DNA from: Bin87 sp965262485
GTDB lineage: Bacteria > Chloroflexota > Dehalococcoidia > Lucifugimonadales > UBA3495
Reading direction: 5' to 3'
DNA length: 64,000 bases
NCBI GenBank assembly: GCA_965262485.1
Contig: OZ253540.1
Coordinates: 124,001-188,000, forward strand
The notes under the pieces are model-generated. The model searched no databases, was not told the DNA's origin, and saw only the letters and a list, made by a program, of their open reading frames with translations. The translations under genes and the position numbers were made by a program. Position 1 is the stretch's first letter; the number at the start of each line of letters is the position of its first letter. Below, piece by piece: positions 54,669-63,418 of the stretch.

Positions 54669-54881
54669 TTGGAGAACGGGGTCACGGTCGGGTCCGATGC
54701 CCCGGTGACGAGCGTCTACGCCAGTGTGGAACTGGACGGTCTCATCGCCGGCAACACCTACTGGCTCAAGGTGCAGGAGCGGGACTACATCGCGCGAATG
54801 AAGCGGTACGTGCCGTCTTCAATCGCCCGGTCCGCACAGAAAGTGGTCGCTGGTGTTGTTAAGACAAACAAGCCCGTCTGA
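54669..54881 (+). pseudogene. Fibronectin-like domain fragment
   Basis: In frame from 54618: AELHIYHNGDNPEELENGVT, SVYASVELDGLIAGNTYWLK then VQERD. The strand pattern ending in L.AGNTYWLKV is that of an FN3-type domain. Only a weak TTG start (54669) exists, so it is probably a relic of a secreted protein such as the lipoprotein at 8.9-10.6 kb. Confidence 0.35.
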
Positions 54882-54899
54882 CCCGTCAAGGTCGGTGCG

Positions 54900-54929
54900 A
54901 TGCCCCCAGTCGTTCTCGACTGGGGGCAT
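54900..54929 (+). terminator. Hairpin, probable terminator
   Basis: A 13-bp perfect stem ATGCCCCCAGTCG / CGACTGGGGGCAT with a 4-base loop lies 19 bases after the stop at 54881. T-run absent. Confidence 0.5.
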
Positions 54930-55047
54930 CTGCACGTAGGCCCGCGAGCGTTCGGGCAGCGGTCGAAAATGGCGGATCGACTAGTCACTGAACCTGTAAT
55001 AGTCTGAACGCCGCAATTCCCAATCCATGGGAGCAGGAGGAACCGAT

Positions 55048-55065
55048 ATGACGCAACTCTGTTAA
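55048..55065 (+). CDS. Possible five-residue leader peptide
   Basis: AGGAGG lies seven bases before ATG; the ORF encodes MTQLC then TAA. A stem GGCGCCCGCG / CGCGGGTGCC (55073-55097) follows at once. The pattern equals that at 10631-10691. Too short to judge by itself. Confidence 0.3.
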   Translation: MTQLC

Positions 55066-55211
55066 ACCCACGGCGCCCGCGCTGATACGCGGGTGCCAGA
55101 CCGAAACCGGCTCGAACAAAGAGGTTCACGACGGATCATGCCGTCACGGGATGCCGTTTGCAACCTCTCTGGCCGGGGCGAAAGCACCGACTTCAACAGT
55201 GAGGTTGCATT

Positions 55212-55286
55212 ATGTTCCGTAGAGCCGAGACCATCGTCGGCCTGCTGCTGGCCGTCATCACCGGCGCGCACCTGGCGGCCGTGTGA
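55212..55286 (+). CDS. Possible 24-residue membrane peptide
   Basis: MFRRAETIVGLLLAVITGAH then LAAV and TGA. Charged start followed by one hydrophobic helix, as in small membrane peptides. The frame continues beyond the TGA for 30 sense codons (VPALASSVVALDVMAVSIWA...), also hydrophobic, to 55379, so this may be a longer membrane protein with a nonsense mutation. Confidence 0.35.
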   Translation: MFRRAETIVGLLLAVITGAHLAAV

Positions 55287-55491
55287 GTGCCCGCGCTGGC
55301 GTCATCCGTCGTCGCCTTGGACGTGATGGCCGTATCCATCTGGGCGGTGGATGGCCGCGTGGGCGGTTGCGGACCATGATGGACGCAGCACGCCGGAGCT
55401 CAGATCGTAACTGCGGCCAGACCTCGCAGTCCCACGGCCAAAGTGATTGACGATGCAGGACCAAGGCTCAGACTGCTGACGCCACCCGAAT

Positions 55492-55535
55492 AACCCACCC
55501 ACAGCGCCGTGCTCACAGGTCGTTGTGGGTGGGTT
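55492..55535 (+). terminator. Hairpin upstream of the secreted-protein pair
   Basis: AACCCACCCACA / TGTGGGTGGGTT, a perfect 12-bp stem with a 20-base loop, no T-run. It separates the small-ORF segment from the gene at 55575. Confidence 0.45.
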
Positions 55536-55574
55536 GTGACGGAGTAGAGAAAAAGGAGAAGGAGAAGGAGAGAC

Positions 55575-56225
55575 ATGAATACACTGAGAAACCCGCCCTG
55601 GGTCATCGCGATTGGGATCGTGGGGCTTCTGGCGATAGGATCTGTGGTGATCTACTACGGAATTGTCGCCCAGATGCAGCCGTCGGATGCCGTTGAGGTG
55701 GCGGTCCCATCGTACGCTGAGGGGGCCACAACTTTACTGGTCAACGACATGTATGTTGGGCAACCAAGTAGTTACGCGTTAGCATTTCGCGATGCCGATG
55801 TCGTTGCGTTGGGAACGGTGACACACGTCCAGTCCGCAAAGTGGACTACAAAGGATGAGGCTCCCCCGCGTGATGTGGGGTTGGAAACGCTCAAGGATGC
55901 GACGGTTCAAATTCGGACGCCGATTCTGATGAGGGTCGACCAGGCATTCAAAGGAACATCCGTGGGCGATGAGATCGCATTCTCCATCGCGGGCGGCAGG
56001 GTGGGTGACACCGCCATAGTATTCGAGGGCAACGAGGATTTGGAAGTCAAAGCCCGCGTCATCGTGTTCTTAGGGGAGGGAGACATAGACAGTCCAGCCA
56101 GGAAGGCACACGCTGATGGTCTTTACCTGCGGGCGCATCTGGTGGTGGAAGGCGATACAGCAAAGGGGCCGCTCAGAGATGTTCCTCTGCGAGACATCCT
56201 GGACGAACTGAGTGAGGGAAACTGA
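55575..56225 (+). CDS. Membrane-anchored extracellular protein, unknown function
   Basis: 216 residues. An N-terminal helix (WVIAIGIVGLLAIGSVVIYY) anchors a soluble domain (YALAFRDADVVALGTVTHVQ, VQIRTPILMRVDQAFKGTSV, ARVIVFLGEGDID). The pattern of beta strands with a central GDEIAF and VFLGE resembles OB-like extracellular domains of Gram-positive bacteria, but I cannot name the family. The ribosome site is unusual: AAGGAGAAGGAGAAGGAGAG, a threefold AGGAGA repeat. The next gene begins one base after its stop. Confidence 0.65.
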   Translation: MNTLRNPPWVIAIGIVGLLAIGSVVIYYGIVAQMQPSDAVEVAVPSYAEGATTLLVNDMYVGQPSSYALAFRDADVVALGTVTHVQSAKWTTKDEAPPRDVGLETLKDATVQIRTPILMRVDQAFKGTSVGDEIAFSIAGGRVGDTAIVFEGNEDLEVKARVIVFLGEGDIDSPARKAHADGLYLRAHLVVEGDTAKGPLRDVPLRDILDELSEGN

Positions 56226-56226
56226 C

Positions 56227-56841
56227 ATGACGAAACTGAATTCCTTCCAGAAATGGACGTTGATGGTCGCGGTGGCGACGGTCCTGAGCGTGACCGCGAT
56301 CGTATTCCTTTCTGAGCAGACTGCATCATCGTTTTCGTCCAGGAGTCTCCGGGAAGATAACGAAACCAGATGGAATAGCCTGTTTCAAAACAATGTGGCG
56401 CTAGGTGGGTTCCCGTCCACAACTAGGTACCACATCCGTCAGGGCATGTACCAATGGGATGATGTGCACACCGGAGCCGACTTTGACGTGCATGAAGACT
56501 ACTCCAATGAAGATAGTTACGTGCAACCGGTGGGGTTTAGAGGGGCTGGGTACGCCAACATTCCGGCCATTACTACCCACATTTTCAGCAACGGTCGGAT
56601 CACCTTTTCGGCCATCTCACTGAACAAAGACTGGTCATGGGATGTGACATCTTGCGCAGTTGATTGGCCCAACGAGGAGGCTGACGTTCGGGTCGTCATC
56701 ACGCACGAGTCAGGGCATTTGATCTCGTTGGGTCATGATCCTAACCACAAAGAAGCCGTGATGTGGCCGGACGATACATGCAAACTCACAACCGTCACTG
56801 ACGATCACAACGGTGTGATCGCAGCTTACGGGAGCAACTAA
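56227..56841 (+). CDS. Matrixin-like secreted zinc protease
   Basis: 204 residues from ATG at 56227, with GAGGG upstream. N-terminal signal anchor (WTLMVAVATVLSVTAIVFLS). The catalytic motif VVITHESGHLISLGHDPNHK is HExxHxxxxxH with Gly at the usual place, followed by a Met-turn candidate AVMWPDD. This is the metzincin/matrixin layout. Directly follows the previous gene with one base between, so the two are co-translated and may interact outside the cell (inhibitor, chaperone or substrate is a guess). Confidence 0.75.
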   Translation: MTKLNSFQKWTLMVAVATVLSVTAIVFLSEQTASSFSSRSLREDNETRWNSLFQNNVALGGFPSTTRYHIRQGMYQWDDVHTGADFDVHEDYSNEDSYVQPVGFRGAGYANIPAITTHIFSNGRITFSAISLNKDWSWDVTSCAVDWPNEEADVRVVITHESGHLISLGHDPNHKEAVMWPDDTCKLTTVTDDHNGVIAAYGSN

Positions 56842-56923
56842 AGCGACATCCTGTTGAGCAATTCGCTCGGCGGGTTGCCAAACGAGCACTGCGACGCTTG
56901 GCAACCCGCATCTAAGAGCCTGT

Positions 56924-57388
56924 TTACAATCTTTTGAGGATTAGCACCATGAAGGCAAGCACCACCATTTGTAGGCTGGTATTGAGCTTCCTTTCGCAGT
57001 TCTTCCAGAGTCGGCGGCACTTTTCCAGCCAGGCGAAAGACCGCTCCACCACCCATCGCTTCGGCAGCACCACGAAGGTGCGCAGTTCGCTGCGTTTCAC
57101 CACTTCCACCGAGGCTCCCAACAGGCCTTGCACCGCAGTGGCAAAGGGCTTTCCGGTGTAACCCCCGTCCACCAGCACGTTCTGCACTTGACTGAGGCCG
57201 TGTCGGCGCCGGTCAAACATCGCCAAAGCCCCGGCCCGGTCGGTAACGTCGGCGGTAGTCACGTGTATCGCATGGGGCAATCCTTGCGTGTCCACCGCGA
57301 TGTGACGCTTGATTCCCGACACCTTCTTGCCTGCGTCATAGCCCTTGTGCCCGGCGGTGTCCGTGTTCTTCACGCTCTGGGAGTCCAC
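56924..57388 (-). CDS. IS5-family transposase, second frame
   Basis: CIVDSQSVKNTDTAGHKGYD (first Asp region), KKVSGIKRHIAVDTQGLPHA, VLVDGGYTGKPFATAV (second Asp) and KRWVVERSFAWLEKCRRLWK (Glu), a complete DDE set. Translation needs a slip from the upstream frame. The real coding part of this frame begins near the A8 run at about 57450. Confidence 0.82.
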   Translation of the reverse strand: MDSQSVKNTDTAGHKGYDAGKKVSGIKRHIAVDTQGLPHAIHVTTADVTDRAGALAMFDRRRHGLSQVQNVLVDGGYTGKPFATAVQGLLGASVEVVKRSELRTFVVLPKRWVVERSFAWLEKCRRLWKNCERKLNTSLQMVVLAFMVLILKRL

Positions 57389-57716
57389 GATACAGAAGCT
57401 GGTCTGCTCTTTCCGTCCATTGCTTCGTCGGGCCGCGCCAACCGATTTTTTTTAGGACTTGCTCCAGAATGGAATCCTGACCTGGGCCAGGCCGCTCGCT
57501 CCATTGCCGGAAATACTGGTAGCAAGTGCGCCAATTGGGGAAGTCCGCGGGCAGCATTCGCCACTGGCAGCCGCTTTTCAAGAGGTACAGTACGCCGCAG
57601 AAAACGTCGTACAAGTCCACGGTGCGGGGCTTGGTCCGGCGTCGGGCCGACTCCAACGTCGGCAGAATCCGGGCGAATTGCTCCCGGCTGATGTCGCTGG
57701 GATAGGAATGAGACAT
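57336..57716 (-). CDS. IS5-family transposase, first frame
   Basis: MSHSYPSDISREQFARILPT, LYDVFCGVLYLLKSGCQWRM, PNWRTCYQYFRQWSERPGPG, EQVLKKIGWRG. The codons CTA AAA AAA ATC form the slippery A8 site (about 57448-57455); in the shifted frame the sequence joins to the catalytic half. Typical of the IS427 group. Confidence 0.82.
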   Translation of the reverse strand: MSHSYPSDISREQFARILPTLESARRRTKPRTVDLYDVFCGVLYLLKSGCQWRMLPADFPNWRTCYQYFRQWSERPGPGQDSILEQVLKKIGWRGPTKQWTERADQLLYRGLPEREEHGHRRAQGL

Positions 57717-58048
57717 GATTACCCCTCCCCTGATAATAGTCTCAACTTAACCTATTCCAGAGATCGTAGACAGGTTCTAAGGATGAGACCACTTCCGGAC
57801 TCAGTGCCCGATCCAGATGCCCAGCCCCACGAGCGATACTCAACCTGTGTAGGGGTTACACAGTCGGAATTGCCACTAAAGAAGAAAATGCCCCTATTTT
57901 CGTGGCAGTGATGAGGGCAAAGGTTCCCACCGCGCAAGTCCCTTGTGGATTGCCGCAATTATAAACAAACTCACTTTCCAGGCAATCAGCGTTGGTCCCT
58001 CGGTAGCGTTCCGTTTTAGGTGGTTTATTTGGGGATTGTGCGCCGATT

Positions 58049-58198
58049 TTACCCACGTGTGTGGGGGACGTAGGCGTTGAAGTACGTTTCGTATCCCGGG
58101 TGGAAGGTGTATCTGGTTTCCCGGTCCATAAGCCACCGGGCGACCTCCACTCCTTCGTGGCCCTCCGACTGGTCAATGACTATGCGGACATTGTCTCT
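58049..58198 (-). other. Unassigned C-terminal frame
   Basis: Minus-strand frame GHEGVEVARWLMDRETRYTF then HPGYETYFNAYVPHTRG and stop. It looks protein-like (aromatic and charged residues in alternation) but lacks an ATG except at MDRETR. Family not recognised; may be a gene relic. Confidence 0.3.
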
Positions 58199-58269
58199 TT
58201 AGTACCCTTCAGGATTCACTCCGGGCTCGACCTGGGCCGCGCGTCGCGCGGCATGTTCCTTGACCCTCG

Positions 58270-58428
58270 TTACGTCATAACCAAGGCCAAACCCGCCAGC
58301 GTGCGAACCCAGCCACGCCGCCATCCCAGGATTAACCCGATCACCGGCCCGGTCAGCAGCGTGATGGCGAGGCAAGAGAGACAGGCTAACAGCTTGATCT
58401 CATTGGTCGGGCAGAGCGTGAATGTCAT
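58270..58428 (-). CDS. Small membrane protein, 52 residues
   Basis: MTFTLCPTNEIKLLACLSCL, AITLLTGPVIGLILGWRRGW, then a second hydrophobic stretch (TLAGLALVMT). Start overlaps the stop of the preceding small gene (ATGA), which implies coupled translation. Size and topology fit a holin-like or two-helix membrane peptide; no homology recognised. Confidence 0.5.
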   Translation of the reverse strand: MTFTLCPTNEIKLLACLSCLAITLLTGPVIGLILGWRRGWVRTLAGLALVMT

Positions 58429-58520
58429 CGCGACATCCCGCCCTCAGCCCAAATGTGGCAACGGTATATGCTCGGTTCTGGTCGCAGGAGTCCCAATCCG
58501 CTGATTTCCGCAATGTTCAT
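58425..58520 (-). CDS. Small protein, 31 residues, coupled to the next gene
   Basis: AAGGAGG lies seven bases before ATG: a perfect ribosome site. It encodes MNIAEISGLGLLRPEPSIYR then CHIWAEGGMSR. The stop overlaps the ATG of the membrane protein that follows. Too short for family assignment; the site and overlap are the evidence. Confidence 0.5.
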   Translation of the reverse strand: MNIAEISGLGLLRPEPSIYRCHIWAEGGMSR

Positions 58521-58888
58521 GTCCAAGCCTCCTTAGCTTCATTGAGGCTTTCCCTTTTGTCAACATCGGCAATGGGCGTCTGTGTTCTCCTGTGGTCGCC
58601 GTAATGGTCCCGGGCGTCCGCCCGAGGCGGATAGTGTAGCGGGGTTGATGGGGGACCGTAACCGAGCCGCTTTGGACTCGTTTAAAGCGATGGTGCATCT
58701 CCGGCATTTGATCTCAGGTGGAGTAGGCGTCCCATTTGCTCGTTCTTCAGAGTCTGGCGGCGTCATGGGATTTCTGGCCGGCGGGAGTTTTACGTGAAGA
58801 GCCGTCCCGCATCAACCATACGTGCCGGTTTGGCGTTAATCATTTTTGCCGGTTCACCGTGAAGGCCAACCCGGAACGGTGCGTCGAG
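58521..58888. other. Intergenic region
   Basis: About 370 bases between the divergent small genes and the MFS stop codon. No gene recognised. Confidence 0.4.
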
Positions 58889-60118
58889 CTACACCCGCAG
58901 GCGGCGCAGTGTCGGCCGCCAGACCCCCAGCACGAACGCGACCGTCAGGTAAATGGCGGCTCCGCCCGAGAAGGCCGCGGTCCAGCTTAGGTACTCTGCA
59001 ACCAGCGTCATGGGATAGGAGCCGATGAACATGAACCCGGCGGAAATGTACCAGACGCTCATCACTCTGCCCTGAAACTCCGTTGGCACGGAAAGTTGCA
59101 ACACGGTCGTCCCCATTGGCACTATGCTGCCCATCCCGACCAGATACAGTATCGCCCAGGATAGCCAGAACCAAGGTGACCAGGCCAGGCAGAAAAGGGA
59201 TATGCCGAAAAGGAAGATGCAGGCCAGCAGCAGGCGGTTCTTATGGGGCGTGTTGCCCAACGACGCCATGATGACCGTGCCGGACAGGGACCCAATGCCC
59301 GCCCCGGCCATCAGCAGCCCGGCTCCGCCGGCGCCTGTGTCCAGCACCAGTTTGGCGAAGGCGGGCAGCAATTGGGCATAGGGCATCGCGAAGAAGCCGA
59401 AGGCGAACCCAATGCCGATGACGGTGAAAGTGACCGGGTTCGACCAGCAGTACCGCAGCCCGCCCCACAGTTCGGACAGGATGGTCGAGCGCCGGTCCCG
59501 GGCCGCCAGTGGCACCCGCCGGACCATGAGCAGCGTTACCGTGCCAACGCAAAAACAGCCGGCGGTCAGGTATAGCGCCGGGGTTATTCCGGCCAGTTCG
59601 ATGACGCCTCCGGCCAGGGCCGGACCCAGGATCCGTCCCGAGTTCATTACCGCCGAGTTCAAGACGACGGCGTTCATCAGGTCGTCGCGGTCAACCAGGT
59701 CGCGGACTATGGCCAGTCGGGTCGGGGTGTTGATGGCTTGGAGGGCGCCGAGGACGAAAGCCGCCGCGTAGATGTGCCACAGAGCAACCAGCCCGGCCGT
59801 CTCCAGCACGGCCAGTCCAAGGACCAGGAGGCCCACCAGGGCCTGGGTCAACATCAGCAGTCCGCGCCGGTCGAATCGGTCGGCGAAGATGCCTCCGAAC
59901 AGTACGAACCCCAGCGTAGGCATCCCGTAGAGGAAAATCATAAAACCCATGCGGGAGGCGGAGTCGGTCAGTTCCAAGACCAACCAGCCCAGGATGAGGA
60001 ACTGCATTCCTCTGGCCCATGCCTGGGCGTTAGCGCCGATCCAGAACCAGCTGAAATCGCGGTGCCGCAGCGCACGGAAGGTCTGGAGTTTGCGTCCGAT
60101 GGCCAGAATCTGGGCCAA
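58889..60118 (-). CDS. MFS exporter of the EntS/MFS_3 type
   Basis: 409 residues, about 12 helices. N-terminus FRALRHRDFSWFWIGANAQA is the MFS_3 signature, with GGIFADRFDRRGLLMLTQAL after helix 2 and GALQAINTPTRLAIVRDLVD, LNSAVMNSGRILGPALAGGV after helix 4. This branch exports siderophores, macrolides or similar compounds. The only start with enough N-terminus is TTG at 60118, directly after an in-frame TAG and without a clear ribosome site. Confidence 0.86.
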   Translation of the reverse strand: MAQILAIGRKLQTFRALRHRDFSWFWIGANAQAWARGMQFLILGWLVLELTDSASRMGFMIFLYGMPTLGFVLFGGIFADRFDRRGLLMLTQALVGLLVLGLAVLETAGLVALWHIYAAAFVLGALQAINTPTRLAIVRDLVDRDDLMNAVVLNSAVMNSGRILGPALAGGVIELAGITPALYLTAGCFCVGTVTLLMVRRVPLAARDRRSTILSELWGGLRYCWSNPVTFTVIGIGFAFGFFAMPYAQLLPAFAKLVLDTGAGGAGLLMAGAGIGSLSGTVIMASLGNTPHKNRLLLACIFLFGISLFCLAWSPWFWLSWAILYLVGMGSIVPMGTTVLQLSVPTEFQGRVMSVWYISAGFMFIGSYPMTLVAEYLSWTAAFSGGAAIYLTVAFVLGVWRPTLRRLRV

Positions 60119-60221
60119 CTATTTCACCAGTTTTGCCGTTTCAGGTTCCTGTGGCGCTGCCTTTGCCTACGTGATCGGTAGGTCTTGGAACATCCGCCAA
60201 GTGCCGCATTGTACATCCCAG

Positions 60222-61440
60222 GGTGGTTGCGTGTAGAGCAGAGTCGGCTTGGGCTTTCCGCAGCATCCCTTCGGCGCGGGTTTGGAGTACGGTTCGACAG
60301 CGCTGTTTGACCTCCGCTTTTCTACCCGCCAGTTGGATGAAGAAGTTCCCGACCTTTTCCTGCACTTTCGCCCTGGTGCCCAGGCACAAGTTGGCGGTCA
60401 CCTCCTGACGCACCCAGCCCCAGACGGCCTCATCAGCATTGAAGTCTGGACTGTAACTCGGCAGAGCCTGCCCCGTGCTTGACACGGGGTTGACCAAGCA
60501 CAGGCGCAAGCCGGGCTTGGTCAAGTAGGCTCGTAGCGCGTCGCCGCAATGGGCTGGAGAATTGTCCCAAATCACCGTTAGTGGTTCGGCGTGTCGCGCC
60601 CGCAGTTGCCGCAGGAAGGCGGTGGAAGTGGCGACCCCCGCATCGGGGTGCGGGGCGGTGGTTGTGACCTGTTGCTCGCCAGTTCCATCACCTCCACCTC
60701 GCCGGTTTCCAGGCACACCGCCGAGTAATAGCTGGCCTTCTGCCCCCGGCGTGGGTTGGTAGAGTCCACCAGGGCCGGTCCCCCTTTCAGCGCTCACCTG
60801 CCCCGCAGATCTCCGTCCGCCTGAAAGTGGGCCTCGTCAGCGAAGAATATCTTGGTTCCAGTTCGTCGGGCCGCCGCCGTCAGAGCAACGTACTCCGCCA
60901 CGAAGGCTGCTCGCCGCACCGGGTCCGCCTTGCGCAATCGCTTCTTGAGCCGTTTCAGCATAAATCCCAATCGGTGCAAGTAGTTCGGACAACTGCTGCG
61001 GCCCAGCCCCAACCCAAAGCGGTCCTGCACATACCGGCGCACCACCTTCCAGTTCCAGTGGGACAGGTCGATACCCGCCTGGACAGGCAACTCCTGCACC
61101 GCCGCCTTCAACTAGGCCTGATGCTTTACGTCCAGAGCGTGGGGAAACCCCCAGTCTGCTCAAAAACCAGCCCCGCCCGACCGCCCTCCGCGAACGCTGC
61201 GGCCCATCGGCCAACGGTATGGGCATCCCTTCCCAACGCTTCGGCCACCGCCGCCGCCGTCAACCCTGCGTCAGCAACAGCGCGTGCCACCGCTCCCACC
61301 CCCGCGGCGTCGGCCCTCGGTAAATCCGCCACTACACCTCAGCCTCGTCCGATTGCCACCGGTCCGACACCGCCGGCATCTCCTGCAGGCCCAACAGCAA
61401 CCCCCACTCGAATTTCCTGACCGACCGACTCAACTGCCCG
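60222..61440 (-). pseudogene. IS630-family transposase, broken in several places
   Basis: GLTAAAVAEALGRDAHTVGR and WAAAFAEGGRAGLVFEQTGG (helix-turn-helix), then VKHQA, a TAG at 61114, KAAVQELPVQAGIDLSHWNW, KIFFADEAHFQADGDLRGR (first Asp) and stop. KGEPALVDSTNPRRGQKASY continues in another frame, then LTVIWDNSPAHCGDALRAYL (second Asp) and LPSYSPDFNADEAVWGWVRQ (Glu). A 27-base palindrome (60465-60491) is inserted in frame as NPVSSTGQA before LPSYSPDF. Confidence 0.75.
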
Positions 61441-61664
61441 CAATTTTACGCAACGCTGATGCGGATTTCACCTTGGTTTCAGTTTAGGAGAATTACAGGG
61501 CGGCGGGTTGCGCTGCATTTGCGGCAACCTGATAATGATCACGTCACTGCTTTCACAATGTGGTTGCGTTTTTGGTTGCAACTAAGGCCAACTATCTACG
61601 CAAAAATAACAGGTTCGCCGGTTAGTAGCATGTATATCGCCAGTGAACCTCAGGAGGGTCCACG
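61441..61664. other. Intergenic region upstream of the sulfatase relic
   Basis: About 220 bases, more AT-rich near 61540-61610, possibly holding the old sulfatase promoter. AGGAGGG lies just before the ATG at 61665. Confidence 0.4.
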
Positions 61665-62433
61665 ATGAACGTAATCTGGATTGTTGCGGACACCTTCCGC
61701 AGGGATCACATCGGCGCTTACGGCAATCCGACCATTCGAACGCCCTCCCTTGATACGCTGGGAGCCAGATCGATCCGGTTCGACCGACACTACTCGGCGG
61801 GATTCCCCACCATGCCCACCAGGGCGGACCACCAGACGGGCCGATGGACGATGTCGTTCATGGGGTGGCAGCCTCTTCCGGTGGGCGTGACCACTCTGGC
61901 GGAGATGCTGGCCGACCGCGGCTTTCACACGACGTCGTCGGTGGATACCCCGTACTATCTGAGGGATGGGATGAACTACGACCGGGGGTTTCAGTCCTTC
62001 TTCATGAACCCGGGGCAGGATACCCTGTGGTCTCTGATACCCCAGCCCGGCTATCATCACGAGTCCCAGGACGTGGCGCGGCATGGCAGTACGAATCGGA
62101 CCGGAACGCCCCGCGACCTTCATGACGGCCATGCGGTGGTTGGAGCAACACTACAGGGAGGACTTTTTTCTCTACGTTGACACCTGGGACCCTCACGAAC
62201 CCGGGGATGCGCCTTCCTAACTACACGGAACTCTACTGGCCGGGATACGACGGCGAGCTGGTGCTTCCGCTATACGGAAATTGGCACGACGTGCCCGGAT
62301 ACGGGGAGGACACGTTGCGGAAGGGGCACGCCACGTACTGCGGCGAGATCACCATGGTGGACACCTGGCTGGGTTTCCTGTTGAAGTCGGTTGAGAACAT
62401 GGGCCTGACCGACCGGACTGCGGTGATTTTCAC
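61665..62433 (+). pseudogene. Sulfatase (alkaline phosphatase superfamily) N-terminal part, frameshifted
   Basis: MNVIWIVADTFRRDHIGAYG (metal Asp pair), TPSLDTLGARSIRFDRHYSA, then GFPTMPTRADHQTGRWT. This places Thr where the C/S-x-P-x-R nucleophile usually lies. After DVARH the match continues in other frames (TAMRWLEQHYREDFFLYVDT, WDPHEP, then PNYTELYWPGYDGELVLPLY, DTWLGFLLKSVENMGLTDRT). Two indels (about 62088 and 62212) and loss of the C-terminal half make it dead. It ends at a deletion junction after AVIFT. Confidence 0.75.
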
Positions 62434-62779
62434 CTGCGGCGCGGTCATACCGCACATGATGGAGAGGATGGAAGGTGTCATCATCAACATCGGCTCGTCA
62501 TCGGGCCGTTTGCCTGAGGGCGATTACGGAGCTTACGCAACGTCAAAGTGGGGTGTGGTGGGCTATACGGCCTCGCTGGCCCACTCCCTGCGACCTCACG
62601 GCGTCCGGGTCAACGGCATCAATCCCGATTGGGTGGATTCCGATATGGTCAGGGCGTATGATCCTCGGGGAAACCCGGACTGGATAACGGGGGAACAGAT
62701 AGCGCAGGCGGCCCTGTACTTGGCGGCTCATGCGCCCAGGGTAATGACCGGACAGTTCATCGACGTCTTTGAGGTCTGA
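62434..62779 (+). pseudogene. Short-chain dehydrogenase C-terminal half fused to the sulfatase relic
   Basis: MMERMEGVIINIGSSSGRLP (catalytic Ser), YGAYATSKWGVVGYTASLAH (Tyr-xxx-Lys), RVNGINPDWVDSDMV and APRVMTGQFIDVFEV. The TGxxxGIG cofactor half is missing, so it cannot bind NAD(P). It is in frame with the last sulfatase frame, producing a 200-codon chimera that starts at 62177. It lies 31 bases before the methyltransferase copy. Confidence 0.75.
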
Positions 62780-62809
62780 GCCCACAACCGGTTGGATGGC
62801 GTTACAGCA

Positions 62810-63372
62810 ATGAGTCAAAGCGCGGATTTTTCTGAGACCTTCTACCGGCAGCACGCGCGGCGTTACGCCGAGGTGAGCCATAACTTCATTCAGTCCGTGT
62901 ACGGCGACATGTCCCACCCGGCGCTCAAAGGCGAGGCGGACCTGATGGACCGCCTCCAGGAGCTGGTTCCCGCCGGTTCCCGGGGGTTGGACGCCGGCTG
63001 CGGCGCGGGCGCCCGCGCTGTCTTCTTCTACTGGCAGAAGGGGTACGACATCCACGGTGTGGACGCCGTGGAGGAGAACATCCTGGAAGCGCGGCGGCTT
63101 CACCCTGAGATCGCTCAGAGGGTGTCGGTCGCCGACCTGCGCCAGCCTCTCGGCCATCCGGACCGTTCTTTCGACTTCATCCTGTGCAACGCGGTCATCC
63201 AGCACATCGACCCGGAGATTGCCCTGGGGGGGCACGCTCCCGGAATTTGCCAGGCTCCTGAAAGCCGGCGGCGTTCTCCATCTTATGTTCAAGACCGGGA
63301 GCGGAGTCGCAACAGTCTACGACAGGGGCTACAGGGCCGACCTTCCAGCTGTACGACGCGGGTGAGGAGTGA
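62810..63372 (+). pseudogene. SAM methyltransferase copy, two frameshifts
   Basis: MSQSADFSETFYRQHARRYA, motif I GSRGLDAGCGAGARAVFFY, YDIHGVDAVEENILEARRLH and DFILCNAVIQHIDPEIALGG closely match the gene at 34518. After the GGGGGGG run at about 63227 the match continues one frame over (TLPEFARLLKAGGVLHLMFK), and near 63335 it changes again (TFQLYDAGEE and stop). The start and spacing to the kinase copy are as in the 34-36 kb cassette. Confidence 0.78.
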
Positions 63373-63418
63373 GGCCCATGGGTTTCGCAGATTCAATTTC
63401 GATGCCCAGAGGCCTGAA

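Larger units (their letters stand above)
56916..57777 (-). mobile_element. IS5-family element (IS427-like), about 862 bp
   Basis: Flanked by TAA duplications. Ends GAGCCTGTTTACAATCTTTT and, inverted, GAACCTGTCTACGATCTCTG. Two overlapping frames with an A8 run for frameshifting. Both frames look intact, so it may be active. Confidence 0.85.

Noticed and set aside
54456..55379. TGA recoding (two small frames that continue past TGA)
   Set aside because: TGA ends many intact genes here, for example both ABC permease and ATPase genes, and long open frames are common in this GC-rich DNA.
54239..58520. A prophage remnant
   Set aside because: Several small membrane ORFs and hairpins are present, but no integrase, capsid, terminase, portal or tail gene could be recognised.
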